Source: Chitinophagaceae bacterium
Lineage (GTDB): Bacteria; Bacteroidota; Bacteroidia; Chitinophagales; Chitinophagaceae
Assembly (NCBI GenBank): GCA_017882205.1
Contig: JADGPY010000470.1
Span: 1 to 12,075 of the forward strand
Reading direction: 5' to 3'
DNA: 12,075 nt
In this document: piece after piece, positions 1 through 5,630 of the stretch
Layout: every line of letters starts with the position of its first letter
Numbering within the stretch: the stretch's first letter is position 1
Notes under the pieces: generated by a model
The model's database searches: none
What the model saw: only the letters and a program-made list of their open reading frames with translations
What the model was told of the DNA's origin: nothing
Program-made: the position numbers and the translations under genes

Positions 1-1381
1 ACTGTAATTGCTGAATCATTACAGTTGATTTCATTCCAGTCAATAAATGTACTTCAATAAAGTGTTTGGCAAACTCATTACCTTTTACTTTTTCTGCATA
101 AGCAGCATAACGTTCTAAACCACCATCATCCAATTCAATTCCTTGCTTAGCGATTGCATCCTGGTAATAGAAAGCAGAATCATACTGGCCGAGCTTATAT
201 AAAATGAGCGCATATGTATCAAAGAACCTGTTTTTTGCATCCTGAAAATTATTAAGGCCATAATTTGGATCTGGTTTCTTCATTATCTCCGTGATATAAG
301 CCAATGACTGTCTTGAAATTAATCTTGCAAATTGTAAATCAGTTCCTGGATTGTCTAATTTCTTACCCGATAACTTCCATGAAGCGTAATCATAGCTATA
401 AGCAAGGCTCATCTCATCAGTTATTAATTGTTCATATTTTGCAACTTTATCCAATTCTTTTTTATCAAGAAGCAATAAAATAAGTTGTCTATAAAAGCAA
501 TCTTTACTATACGCAGAGCTGTCTTTAAACCTTTTTATGTAATCGCGCATAGCTGTTAATATGGATTGTTCAGAAAAGTCTTTGGATCTGTAATAATTGT
601 CCCAATAATCTTGCTTTGCCATCTCCCCGTTTGGAAATGTGCTCAAAATTTTATCATAGAGAGCAGTCTTCTCTTCATCCATTTTCAGCCGGTTATAAAG
701 GGTTATTGCATTGTTCCAACTTGCTTCCGTTTGCTGATTTTTCATTTTATTTGCATAGGCTAATAATTTGGATTTAACTGTATCACCTTTCTCTTTGTAC
801 AAAATGCTGAGATAATTTGTATAAGTGTCCCCACGTTTAAATTCGGGATGTAACCTATAGGCATCTTCGTACATCTTAAGAAGATCTGAATTTGACTTTT
901 TATTCAACTGAAGTTCATAAAAAGCTCTGCCGGTTAGCAACTCCGCCAATTCAATATTTTCAAAAGGAAATCTCTTACCGTTTTTATCGTATAAGTGTAT
1001 TATAAAACCGGATTCACTATTGTTATCAAACACTTTTTTCTTTTGTGCAATTAAGCTATTCTTATCCGGCATTTTTTTGTTTGGTTCTATTATAGCAATG
1101 ATTAATACAGCTGTTGAATCAGGAGCCGCAAACAAAAACCCGTAGTTGTTACCCACCTTATTTACGGGGATTGTTTTACTGAATTCCTCTTCATTATTTC
1201 GATAGACTATTATCGCCTGGATCTTATCGGGAATTAATATATTTTTGGGAGGCTGATAAAGGTAAAGATTTGTAATACCTGCTTTAGGCGATACTTCCCT
1301 GGAGATAATGCCTCCACGCTGTTGCGCAATACAAAAGGAAATTGGAACAACTGATATTAATATAACAAAAATAGTTTTTAT
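1..1381 (-). CDS. Exported protein with helical-repeat region, probably N-terminal part of a TlpA/thioredoxin-like protein (partial)
   Basis: A continuous frame of 460 codons runs leftward off the window. Residues 1-19 form a signal peptide: basic K2, a hydrophobic stretch, and a likely cut after C-I-A before QQRGG. Residues of about 25-110 look beta-rich. From about 150 onward the protein is helical and TPR-like, with phrases such as SWNNAITLYNRLK and DKILSTFPNGEMAKQDY. In Bacteroidota, proteins of this build often end in a TlpA/redoxin thiol-disulfide domain, but that part lies outside the window, so the family call is inference. The frame has no ATG before residue 105, well inside the protein. 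The first codon that keeps the signal peptide is ATA (1381-1379), placed where ATG AAA ACT would be expected, with an in-frame TAA 15 nt upstream. The signal peptide argues for ATA, or a mutated ATG, as the start. A candidate -7 box lies at 1439-1446. Confidence 0.6.
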   Translation of the reverse strand, partial: MKTIFVILISVVPISFCIAQQRGGIISREVSPKAGITNLYLYQPPKNILIPDKIQAIIVYRNNEEEFSKTIPVNKVGNNYGFLFAAPDSTAVLIIAIIEPNKKMPDKNSLIAQKKKVFDNNSESGFIIHLYDKNGKRFPFENIELAELLTGRAFYELQLNKKSNSDLLKMYEDAYRLHPEFKRGDTYTNYLSILYKEKGDTVKSKLLAYANKMKNQQTEASWNNAITLYNRLKMDEEKTALYDKILSTFPNGEMAKQDYWDNYYRSKDFSEQSILTAMRDYIKRFKDSSAYSKDCFYRQLILLLLDKKELDKVAKYEQLITDEMSLAYSYDYASWKLSGKKLDNPGTDLQFARLISRQSLAYITEIMKKPDPNYGLNNFQDAKNRFFDTYALILYKLGQYDSAFYYQDAIAKQGIELDDGGLERYAAYAEKVKGNEFAKHFIEVHLLTGMKSTVMIQQLQ

Positions 1382-1438
1382 AGTCTTAAAATTTTAAATA
1401 TTTTGCTCCCCGCACGTGTATTATTTCTCTGATAATCA

Positions 1439-1446
1439 CAAATTTA
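1439..1446 (-). promoter_or_regulatory. Candidate -7 box for the exported protein gene
   Basis: The minus strand reads TAAATTTG, matching the Bacteroidota -7 consensus TAnnTTTG. It would give a leader of about 50 nt to the ATA codon. At the expected -33 position, 20 nt upstream, the sequence is ATG rather than TTG, so the match is only partial. No other feature is visible in 1382-1566. Confidence 0.4.
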
Positions 1447-1566
1447 TGTCATTCTAACATAGAACGCATAATCCGAATTACGCACATAATTTACTGCTTT
1501 CTTTCAAATAGTTCCAATTCCTTTGCAGCCGTTTCAATCTTAACTACTGCCAAAAACTAAACTTAT

Positions 1567-1701
1567 ATGTGTAACGAGTTCCCAAACCTTTTTGAAGAAT
1601 ACTATCAACAGCTTGTAGATCTTGCCCCACTGCAGAAAGGAAAAATAATGACCATATGCCTGTGGAGCAATACTAAGTTCTACGAAATGAAAAAAGTATA
1701 A
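1567..1701 (+). CDS. Possible small hypothetical protein, 44 aa
   Basis: An intact ATG-to-TAA frame of 44 codons lies in a gap that otherwise has no gene. The leader just upstream (CAAAAACTAAACTT) is A-rich, as is usual in this phylum. The product starts MCNEFPNLFEEYYQQL and continues with LAPLQKGKIM and WSNTKFYEMKKV. The spacing of hydrophobic and aromatic residues suggests two or three short helices and could fit a small helix-turn-helix protein, but I do not recognise a family. It ends 6 bp before the convergent end of hepT. I see no -7 box upstream. It may be a real small gene, a fragment of a larger one, or chance. Confidence 0.35.
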   Translation: MCNEFPNLFEEYYQQLVDLAPLQKGKIMTICLWSNTKFYEMKKV

Positions 1702-1707
1702 ATTAAT

Positions 1708-2055
1708 TTAGTGGGATTCATTTTGCTGAATGATCTCAGATATAAAATGAGTAAGATCGGGAAGTTTGTTTTCAATGATATCCCAAACGATATCGTAATC
1801 AATGCCAAAATAATCATGGATTAGCCGGTCACGGGTTCCTGCCATTTTCTTCCATTCAACGTGGGGATAAAGTGATTTAAATTCTTCATCTGATTTTCGT
1901 GAAGCTTCCCCAATTATTTCAAGACTTCTCACTAATGCTCGACAAAGTATTTCATCCTCAAATACAGTTTCTTTTGATTTTCCAGTGGTGTACTTTATTA
2001 TAAAATCACATTCATCCTGGATATGGCGAAGAAGTTCGAGATTAGATGCTAACAT
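1708..2055 (-). CDS. hepT: HepT-like HEPN-domain ribonuclease toxin (DUF86)
   Basis: This 115-residue all-helical protein carries the HEPN signature Rx4HxY: R75, H80 and Y82 in GTRDRLIHDYFGID. In characterised MNT/HEPN pairs, R and H form the RNase site, and the Tyr is modified with AMP by the partner nucleotidyltransferase, which silences the toxin. The preceding motif VEWKKMAGTRD is also typical of HepT. I place the start at the ATG at 2055. A TTG two codons further upstream (2061) is possible but unneeded. The gene overlaps the 3' end of mntA by 14 nt, so the two are translationally coupled, antitoxin first. No terminator is obvious after its stop. The active-site motif is intact, so the toxin is probably functional. 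Confidence 0.9.
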   Translation of the reverse strand: MLASNLELLRHIQDECDFIIKYTTGKSKETVFEDEILCRALVRSLEIIGEASRKSDEEFKSLYPHVEWKKMAGTRDRLIHDYFGIDYDIVWDIIENKLPDLTHFISEIIQQNESH

Positions 2056-2323
2056 TTTCAACTTGTCTTAAGATATGCGGCCCTAAATATTTACTAAGAG
2101 ATTGCGGAGTTACCAATTCAACCTTTCTACCCAAAATTTCCTCCAGGTAAAAGGAAAGGTCCATGAAATTATCATAGCTTTTCTTCCCTGCTTCAAACTC
2201 TACTAAAAAATCGACATCACTTGTTTCGGTTATTCCAATATCTTTTGCAAATGAGCCAAACAATCCTAATTCCTTAACCCCATAAGATTTTATCCTATCC
2301 CGGTTTTGAAAGATAGCTCCCAT
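2042..2323 (-). CDS. mntA: MntA-like minimal nucleotidyltransferase antitoxin
   Basis: This small nucleotidyltransferase-fold protein has the family motif GSFAKD (G23-S24) followed by SDVDFLVEF, whose D36 and D38 bind metal. A third acidic position is probably E69 in RKVELVT. The family transfers AMP from ATP to the partner HepT, neutralising it. I chose the ATG at 2323 (93 aa), which leaves the usual 20 or so residues before GLFGS. The frame is open further up to a TTG at 2389, and GTG codons lie at 2359 and 2356. However, that TTG sits inside a TACATTTG sequence (2387-2394) resembling a -7 promoter box, so it is a poor start. The family's usual GSxARG Arg is Lys here. The gene lies between hepT and a tRNA-Pro, a common place for accessory modules. 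Confidence 0.85.
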   Translation of the reverse strand: MGAIFQNRDRIKSYGVKELGLFGSFAKDIGITETSDVDFLVEFEAGKKSYDNFMDLSFYLEEILGRKVELVTPQSLSKYLGPHILRQVENVSI

Positions 2324-2386
2324 TAATGCGATTTTTGATTGAATGATTTCTTGCACCACTAATTGTTTTAGAATATTTACTATAGT

Positions 2387-2394
2387 CAAATGTA
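2387..2394 (-). promoter_or_regulatory. Candidate -7 box for mntA-hepT
   Basis: The minus strand reads TACATTTG (TAnnTTTG consensus). Transcription starting a few bases downstream would give a leader of about 60 nt to the ATG at 2323. The -33 position has no clear TTG, so this is a partial match. It helps decide the mntA start. Confidence 0.35.
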
Positions 2395-2443
2395 ATCAAT
2401 AACTTTGGGAGAAGAAAGTTAGGCAAGCAATCTAAGCGAACTG

Positions 2444-2472
2444 CAACTGGGGTACAATTTGTACCCCAGTTG
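2444..2472. repeat. Perfect 13-bp inverted repeat with 3-nt loop
   Basis: The arms CAACTGGGGTACA (2444-2456) and TGTACCCCAGTTG (2460-2472) are perfectly complementary around ATT. Neither strand has a T tract after it, so it is not a standard intrinsic terminator. It lies about 120 bp upstream of the mntA start and 115 bp from the tRNA. It could be an operator for a dimeric regulator or part of a mobile-element end; the sequence does not decide. Confidence 0.7.
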
Positions 2473-2548
2473 AATCATAGACTTGTCAGGGCTAAAGTTA
2501 TTATATGTATCCTCCCATTTTGTTTTCAAGAAAACCTAGAGGAATTAA

Positions 2549-2596
2549 TAAGTCGGGATGACAAGATTTACACCCCCAGGGCTAAGTCGGGATGAC
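2549..2596. repeat. 14-bp direct repeat: duplicated 3' end of tRNA-Pro
   Basis: TAAGTCGGGATGAC occurs at 2549-2562 and again at 2583-2596. The second copy covers the acceptor 3' strand of the tRNA gene plus 4 nt beyond it. Copies of a tRNA 3' end just outside the gene are what tyrosine-recombinase integration or its decay leaves behind. Only 20 bp separate the copies, so no element remains between them. A second short repeat, CAGGGCTAA, occurs at 2487-2495 and 2577-2585. Confidence 0.65.
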
Positions 2597-2660
2597 TGGA
2601 TTCGAACCAGCGGCCTCTTCGTCCCGAACGAAGCGCGCTACCGGGCTGCGCTACATCCCG
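2587..2660 (-). tRNA. tRNA-Pro (anticodon CGG)
   Basis: Read on the minus strand, the 74-nt gene folds as a cloverleaf. The acceptor is CGGGATG with CATCCCG, the D arm GCGC with GCGC, the anticodon arm CTTCG-TTCGGGA-CGAAG with CGG at positions 34-36, and the T arm GCTGG-TTCGAAT-CCAGT. The discriminator is A and CCA is not encoded; ACTTA follows. It decodes CCG proline codons. Its 3' end is duplicated 20 bp downstream. I see nothing definite in 2661-2802 between it and the accD stop. Confidence 0.96.
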
Positions 2661-2802
2661 AATTAGAGAAACTAAATTAATGGATAAAGGCGAGAATAAG
2701 AAATTGGTAAGTTATTTTTCCAATGTATAAGAACGCAAGAACTATTTTTGGAGAGAAATAATAAATTGATGGTTGAGATCTCAGATAAAAGGAAGAGAAA
2801 AA

Positions 2803-3714
2803 TCAATCTTTAAACAAGATCAATAAGTGGGATAATTTTTCTTTCAATTCCTTTCTATTTACGATGAAATCAAGAAAGCCATGTTCCAGCAAAAATTCAC
2901 TTCGCTGGAATCCTTCAGGCAATTCTTTTTTGATAAATTCTTTTATAACCCTTGGTCCTGCAAAACCTATAAGGGCGCCGGGTTCACCCATGATGATATC
3001 TCCTAACATGGCGAATGATGCAGTAGTTCCACCAAAAGTTGGGTCTGTGCAAAGAGAGAAGTATGGGATTTTTGCATCTGAAAGCCGGGATAACTTACCG
3101 GATGTTTTGACCAGTTGCATCAGCGAAAAAGCACTTTCCATCATCCTTGCACCTCCACTCTTGTTAATGATCATAAATGGGGTCTGGTGCTCAATACAAT
3201 AATCGCATGCACGCGCGATTTTTTCTCCCATTACACTGCCAAGACTACCGCCAATGAATTCAAAATCCATGCAGGCAATTACAAGATCTAATCCATTTAT
3301 TTTACCATGTGCTACAGTCAATGAATCATGGATGTTTGTTTTCGCATAGGTATCTTCAAGCCTTTGATAATATGGCTTAAGATCTACAAATCCTAAGAAA
3401 TCTATTGAACGGATGTTCCCAAAAAGCTCTTCGAATATATTGTCATCAAATAATATTTCGAAATATTCACCGCTGCCGATACGGTGATGATGCTCACATT
3501 TTGGACAGACGAATAAATTTTCTCTTAGTTCATTAACAGTGCAGGTATATTTGCAGGAAGGGCATTTGGTCCACAAACCATCCGGGGCCTCCTTTTTATC
3601 CTTAGTTGAAGTAGTGATACCTTTTTTAATTCTTCTGAACCATCGCCTCTTCGTTTCCTCAGCTTCGCCTTCTTCACCGGCAAGATTCGCATCAAAATCT
3701 TCATCTTGTATCAT
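2803..3714 (-). CDS. accD: Acetyl-CoA carboxylase carboxyltransferase subunit beta
   Basis: AccD pairs with AccA to transfer the carboxyl group from carboxybiotin to acetyl-CoA, giving malonyl-CoA for fatty acid synthesis in the cytoplasm. A four-cysteine zinc ribbon is visible at C51, C54, C70 and C73 (CPSC, CPKC). The crotonase-like carboxyltransferase fold follows, with GGSLGSVMGEKIARA (155-169), INKSGGARMMES (183-194) and DPTFGGTTASFAMLGD (224-239). The length, 303 aa, is slightly above the usual 280-290 because of an acidic N-terminal tail, residues 1-20 rich in D and E, before the usual WFRRIKKGITTSTKDKKE. No ATG, GTG or TTG lies nearer the core, so the tail appears real. It starts 11 bp after fbaB, with which it should be cotranscribed. 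Confidence 0.97.
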   Translation of the reverse strand: MIQDEDFDANLAGEEGEAEETKRRWFRRIKKGITTSTKDKKEAPDGLWTKCPSCKYTCTVNELRENLFVCPKCEHHHRIGSGEYFEILFDDNIFEELFGNIRSIDFLGFVDLKPYYQRLEDTYAKTNIHDSLTVAHGKINGLDLVIACMDFEFIGGSLGSVMGEKIARACDYCIEHQTPFMIINKSGGARMMESAFSLMQLVKTSGKLSRLSDAKIPYFSLCTDPTFGGTTASFAMLGDIIMGEPGALIGFAGPRVIKEFIKKELPEGFQRSEFLLEHGFLDFIVNRKELKEKLSHLLILFKD

Positions 3715-3725
3715 TCTCTTAGAGC

Positions 3726-4781
3726 TTAAGCTACAGTAATACTGCTATCTAAATATACATCCTGAGTGGCATTTAATAATGCTATGCCATCTTTAAATGG
3801 TTTTTGGAATGCTTTTCTTCCCATAATCAATCCCATACCGCCTGCGCGTTTGTTGATGACTGCTGTGGTAACTGCATCCTGCAGATCACTGGCTCCTTTG
3901 CTTTCTCCACCACTATTAATAAGTCCTACACGACCGCTATAACAATTCAATACCTGGTAACGACACAGATCTATCGGGTGGTCAGAAGTCAGGTTTTCAT
4001 AAACGAGCTTAGAGGTTTTGCCATGTTTTGTTGCATTATAGCCTCCATTATTTGTGGGAAGTTTTTGTTTGATGATATCGGCCTGCAGGGTTACACCCAA
4101 ATGGTTGGCCTGGCCAGTCAAGTCTGCACTTGTAGAATAATCTATGCCCTCAACCTTAAATGCATTGTTGCGCAGATAACACCATAGGATTGTGCACATG
4201 CCCAATTCATGGGCTATCTCAAATGCCTCAGCTACCTCTTTTAATTGACGTGTACTTTCCTGGCTTCCCCAATAAATTGTAGCTCCAACACCCACGGCAC
4301 CCATGTTCCATGCACTTTTAATGGTGCCGAACATAGTTTGATCAAACTTATTAGGATAGCTTAAAAATTCATTATGATTGATCTTGACAATGAAAGGGAT
4401 TTTGTGTGCATACTTGCGACTCATAATTCCCAGAACGCCATAAGTAGAAGCAACCCCGTTGCATCCTCCTTCAACAGCGAGCTTAATGATATTCCCGGGA
4501 TCAAAATAAATTGGATTAGGAGCAAAAGAAGCGCCCGCACTATGTTCAATTCCCTGGTCCACCGGGAAGATGGAGCAATGCCCCGTTCCACCAAGTCTTC
4601 CATGGTTAAGCAGGCTTTGCATGCTTAACAGCACACGGTTATTTCGATTACTATTGATCCATATCTCATCAACATGGTTTGGAGATGGCAGGGCTAGTGT
4701 TGATTTATCAATCTTGGGAGTAAAATTCAACAGATATTCAGCCTGATCGCCCAGCAGTTCGGTTATTTTTTGAGAGGCCAT
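3726..4781 (-). CDS. fbaB: Class I fructose-bisphosphate aldolase (FbaB/DhnA type)
   Basis: The enzyme cleaves fructose 1,6-bisphosphate to dihydroxyacetone phosphate and glyceraldehyde 3-phosphate, and runs the reverse in gluconeogenesis, through a lysine Schiff base. Family blocks visible are FPVDQGIEHSAGASF (72-86), NGVASTYGVLG (108-118), PFIVKINHNE (129-138), QADIIKQKLP with the likely Schiff-base K238, and phosphate-binding INSGGESKG (288-296) and GLIMGRKAFQ (317-326). The length, 351 aa, matches E. coli FbaB (350). The frame is open upstream to a TTG at 4910, but that extension crosses a promoter and a terminator and looks like noise, so the ATG at 4781 (MASQKITELLG) is the start. It heads a two-gene unit with accD, linking glycolytic carbon flow to malonyl-CoA formation. 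Confidence 0.96.
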   Translation of the reverse strand: MASQKITELLGDQAEYLLNFTPKIDKSTLALPSPNHVDEIWINSNRNNRVLLSMQSLLNHGRLGGTGHCSIFPVDQGIEHSAGASFAPNPIYFDPGNIIKLAVEGGCNGVASTYGVLGIMSRKYAHKIPFIVKINHNEFLSYPNKFDQTMFGTIKSAWNMGAVGVGATIYWGSQESTRQLKEVAEAFEIAHELGMCTILWCYLRNNAFKVEGIDYSTSADLTGQANHLGVTLQADIIKQKLPTNNGGYNATKHGKTSKLVYENLTSDHPIDLCRYQVLNCYSGRVGLINSGGESKGASDLQDAVTTAVINKRAGGMGLIMGRKAFQKPFKDGIALLNATQDVYLDSSITVA

Positions 4782-4804
4782 TAAGATAAATTTTAAGATG
4801 TCTG

Positions 4805-4835
4805 CAAACGTACATGAAATATACAAAATAGACAA
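4805..4835 (-). promoter_or_regulatory. Promoter of fbaB-accD
   Basis: On the minus strand, TTG (4835-4833), a 20-nt spacer and TACGTTTG (4812-4805) match the Bacteroidota -33/-7 consensus. Transcription would begin near 4800, about 19 nt before the fbaB ATG. This supports the 4781 start over the longer frame. Confidence 0.75.
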
Positions 4836-4869
4836 CAGAATGCATTCGTGTCTTTGTGGCAAAAAAAAA

Positions 4870-4893
4870 CTTCTGCAGTTTGCACTGCAGAAG
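4870..4893 (-). terminator. Intrinsic terminator upstream of fbaB
   Basis: A perfect 10-bp stem, CTTCTGCAGT with ACTGCAGAAG, closes a 4-nt loop. On the minus strand it is followed by nine T (4861-4869). It would end transcripts coming from the small-RNA region before the fbaB promoter. On the plus strand it is followed by CCAATTTTTT, so weaker termination in that direction is possible. Confidence 0.85.
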
Positions 4894-5153
4894 CCAATTT
4901 TTTGAAACAACAGTGTTTCTGTTGAATCTTGGGGGAAGTCGGATTTTTAAACGAGCGATCTAAAGTCGGATAAAAAATTTACTTCGGTTTCAGCCTGGTC
5001 TTCCTGTAGGATATCGTCTGCGTTCTCATGGGTTCGGCGTTACGGCCTAGGTTTTTCTGCTGGATGTTGGATTACTGGTTTTTCACATAGCCGGATATTA
5101 GAGCATCATCGTGAAAAGGTCAGTCATTGGATTTTGGATTTTTCGATTGAATT
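4894..5153. other. Non-coding or decayed stretch with ATCC motifs and short frames
   Basis: No convincing gene is seen here. On the minus strand, 5045-5105 resembles the core of the two small-RNA units: AAAAACCAGTAATCC, then ACATCCAG, then AAAAACC. It lacks their promoter and closing stem, so it may be a degenerate relative. Two minus-strand frames look faintly coding. One is a 26-codon stretch ending at 4947, from ENADDILQ to FLSDFRSLV, that has no start codon. The other is a complete 16-codon ATG frame (5029-4979) encoding MRTQTISYRKTRLKPK. A pair of ATCCGACTT repeats lies at about 4937-4973, and a small hairpin CAACAG/CTGTTG at 4908-4924. Confidence 0.4.
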
Positions 5154-5276
5154 AAAAAAAAGTAGAAGTTGACTGATACTGGATTTATTTGGTTTTTTGG
5201 ATTTATGGATACTTGGTTTTTTATTGGATTCTGGATATTTTAGGATTAATGTTTGTTTCAACATCAATCAACTTCT
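5154..5276 (-). ncRNA. Putative small RNA, copy 1 of two tandem units (about 123 nt)
   Basis: The predicted RNA starts 4 nt after a TATCTTTG -7 box. Its first 14 bases (5276-5263, AGAAGTTGATTGAT) pair with its last stem bases (5177-5164, ATCAGTCAACTTCT), with one G-U wobble. The stem is followed by AC and eight T (5161-5154). Next to the stem a small hairpin, AUGUU/AACAU, can form. The rest of the core is A-rich and appears unpaired, with six AUCC and two AAAAAACC motifs. On the plus strand the stem wobble would become a C-A mismatch and no T tract follows, so the minus strand is favoured. A 46-codon frame inside it is not preserved in copy 2. I do not recognise a known RNA family; a 6S-like RNA seems unlikely because it is short and the core lacks pairing. 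Confidence 0.65.
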
Positions 5277-5280
5277 GGTA

Positions 5281-5311
5281 CAAAGATAAATGCCTGAGTA
5301 TCTCTACACAA
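5281..5311 (-). promoter_or_regulatory. Promoter of small-RNA copy 1
   Basis: TTG (5311-5309), a 20-nt spacer and TATCTTTG (5288-5281) on the minus strand match the Bacteroidota consensus. The same elements, spacing and distance to the stem recur at copy 2, although the spacer sequence differs. Confidence 0.75.
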
Positions 5312-5326
5312 GAGCATTAATGCTCT
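5311..5326. promoter_or_regulatory. 16-bp perfect palindrome at the -33 element of copy 1
   Basis: AGAGCATTAATGCTCT is a perfect palindrome whose edge overlaps the TTG of the copy 1 promoter. The position fits an operator for a dimeric regulator. The equivalent site at copy 2 keeps the AGAGC/GCTCT arms. Confidence 0.5.
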
Positions 5327-5423
5327 ATTTTCCTGCTGATGAATTTACGGTCCAATGCGTAAAATGACTGTATTCTTTCCTTTATTAGCAAAACATTGGC
5401 AAGTAGATTTACGGGAAAACAAA

Positions 5424-5446
5424 ACTTCCACCTTTTGGGTGGAAGT
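5424..5446. terminator. Hairpin terminator between the two small-RNA units
   Basis: A 9-bp stem, ACTTCCACC with GGTGGAAGT, closes a 5-nt loop. On the minus strand it is followed by TTTGTTTT and would back up termination of copy 2. On the plus strand GAATTTTTT follows, so it may work in both directions. The rest of 5332-5460 shows nothing I can name. Confidence 0.6.
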
Positions 5447-5460
5447 GAATTTTTTAAAAC

Positions 5461-5580
5461 AAAAAAAAAGTAGAAGTTGACTGATACTGAATTTATTGGT
5501 TTTTTGGATAATTGGATACTTGGTTTTTTATGGATCTTGGATATGCAGGATTAATGTTCATCTAACATCAATCAACCTCT
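5461..5580 (-). ncRNA. Putative small RNA, copy 2 of two tandem units (about 120 nt)
   Basis: This has the same layout as copy 1, shifted by 304 bp. The 5' stem strand AGAGGTTGATTGAT (5580-5567) pairs with ATCAGTCAACTTCT (5485-5472). Relative to copy 1, one base change turns an A-U pair into a G-U wobble on the minus strand, so the stem is kept. Nine T (5469-5461) follow the stem after AC. The AUGUU/AACAU hairpin is kept with a different loop. The core has five AUCC motifs and two AAAAAACC motifs. The first ATG frame stops after five codons, which argues against a conserved peptide. Being nearest the cystathionine beta-synthase stop, it could also be reached by readthrough from that gene. Confidence 0.65.
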
Positions 5581-5584
5581 GACA

Positions 5585-5615
5585 CAAAGATATATGGGCA
5601 GACAATGCTTTACAA
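5585..5615 (-). promoter_or_regulatory. Promoter of small-RNA copy 2
   Basis: TTG (5615-5613), a 20-nt spacer and TATCTTTG (5592-5585) on the minus strand, 4 nt before the first stem base. The arrangement is identical to copy 1. Confidence 0.75.
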
Positions 5616-5630
5616 GAGCGTTATTGCTCT
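5615..5630. promoter_or_regulatory. Imperfect palindrome at the -33 element of copy 2
   Basis: AGAGCGTTATTGCTCT keeps the five outer base pairs of the copy 1 palindrome and its overlap with the TTG, while the centre is altered. This fits a shared operator with a weaker site at copy 2. Confidence 0.4.

Noticed and set aside
2522..2535. Palindrome GTTTTC-AA-GAAAAC
   Set aside because: The 2-nt loop and AT-rich 6-bp arms are expected by chance in this composition, and no T tract or consistent context supports a role.
2864..3202. Plus-strand open frame opposite accD, and similar frames opposite the aldolase, cystathionine beta-synthase, M13 peptidase and ctpA genes
   Set aside because: They are mirror frames of well-supported genes and show no family motifs of their own.
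4782..4910. N-terminal extension of the aldolase back to a TTG at 4910
   Set aside because: It crosses a clear -33/-7 promoter and a hairpin terminator, does not resemble the family, and the ATG at 4781 gives the standard length.
5124..5264. 46-codon ATG frame within small-RNA copy 1 on the minus strand
   Set aside because: The matching frame in copy 2 stops after five codons, and the product is a low-complexity K/S/P string, so it is probably not coding.
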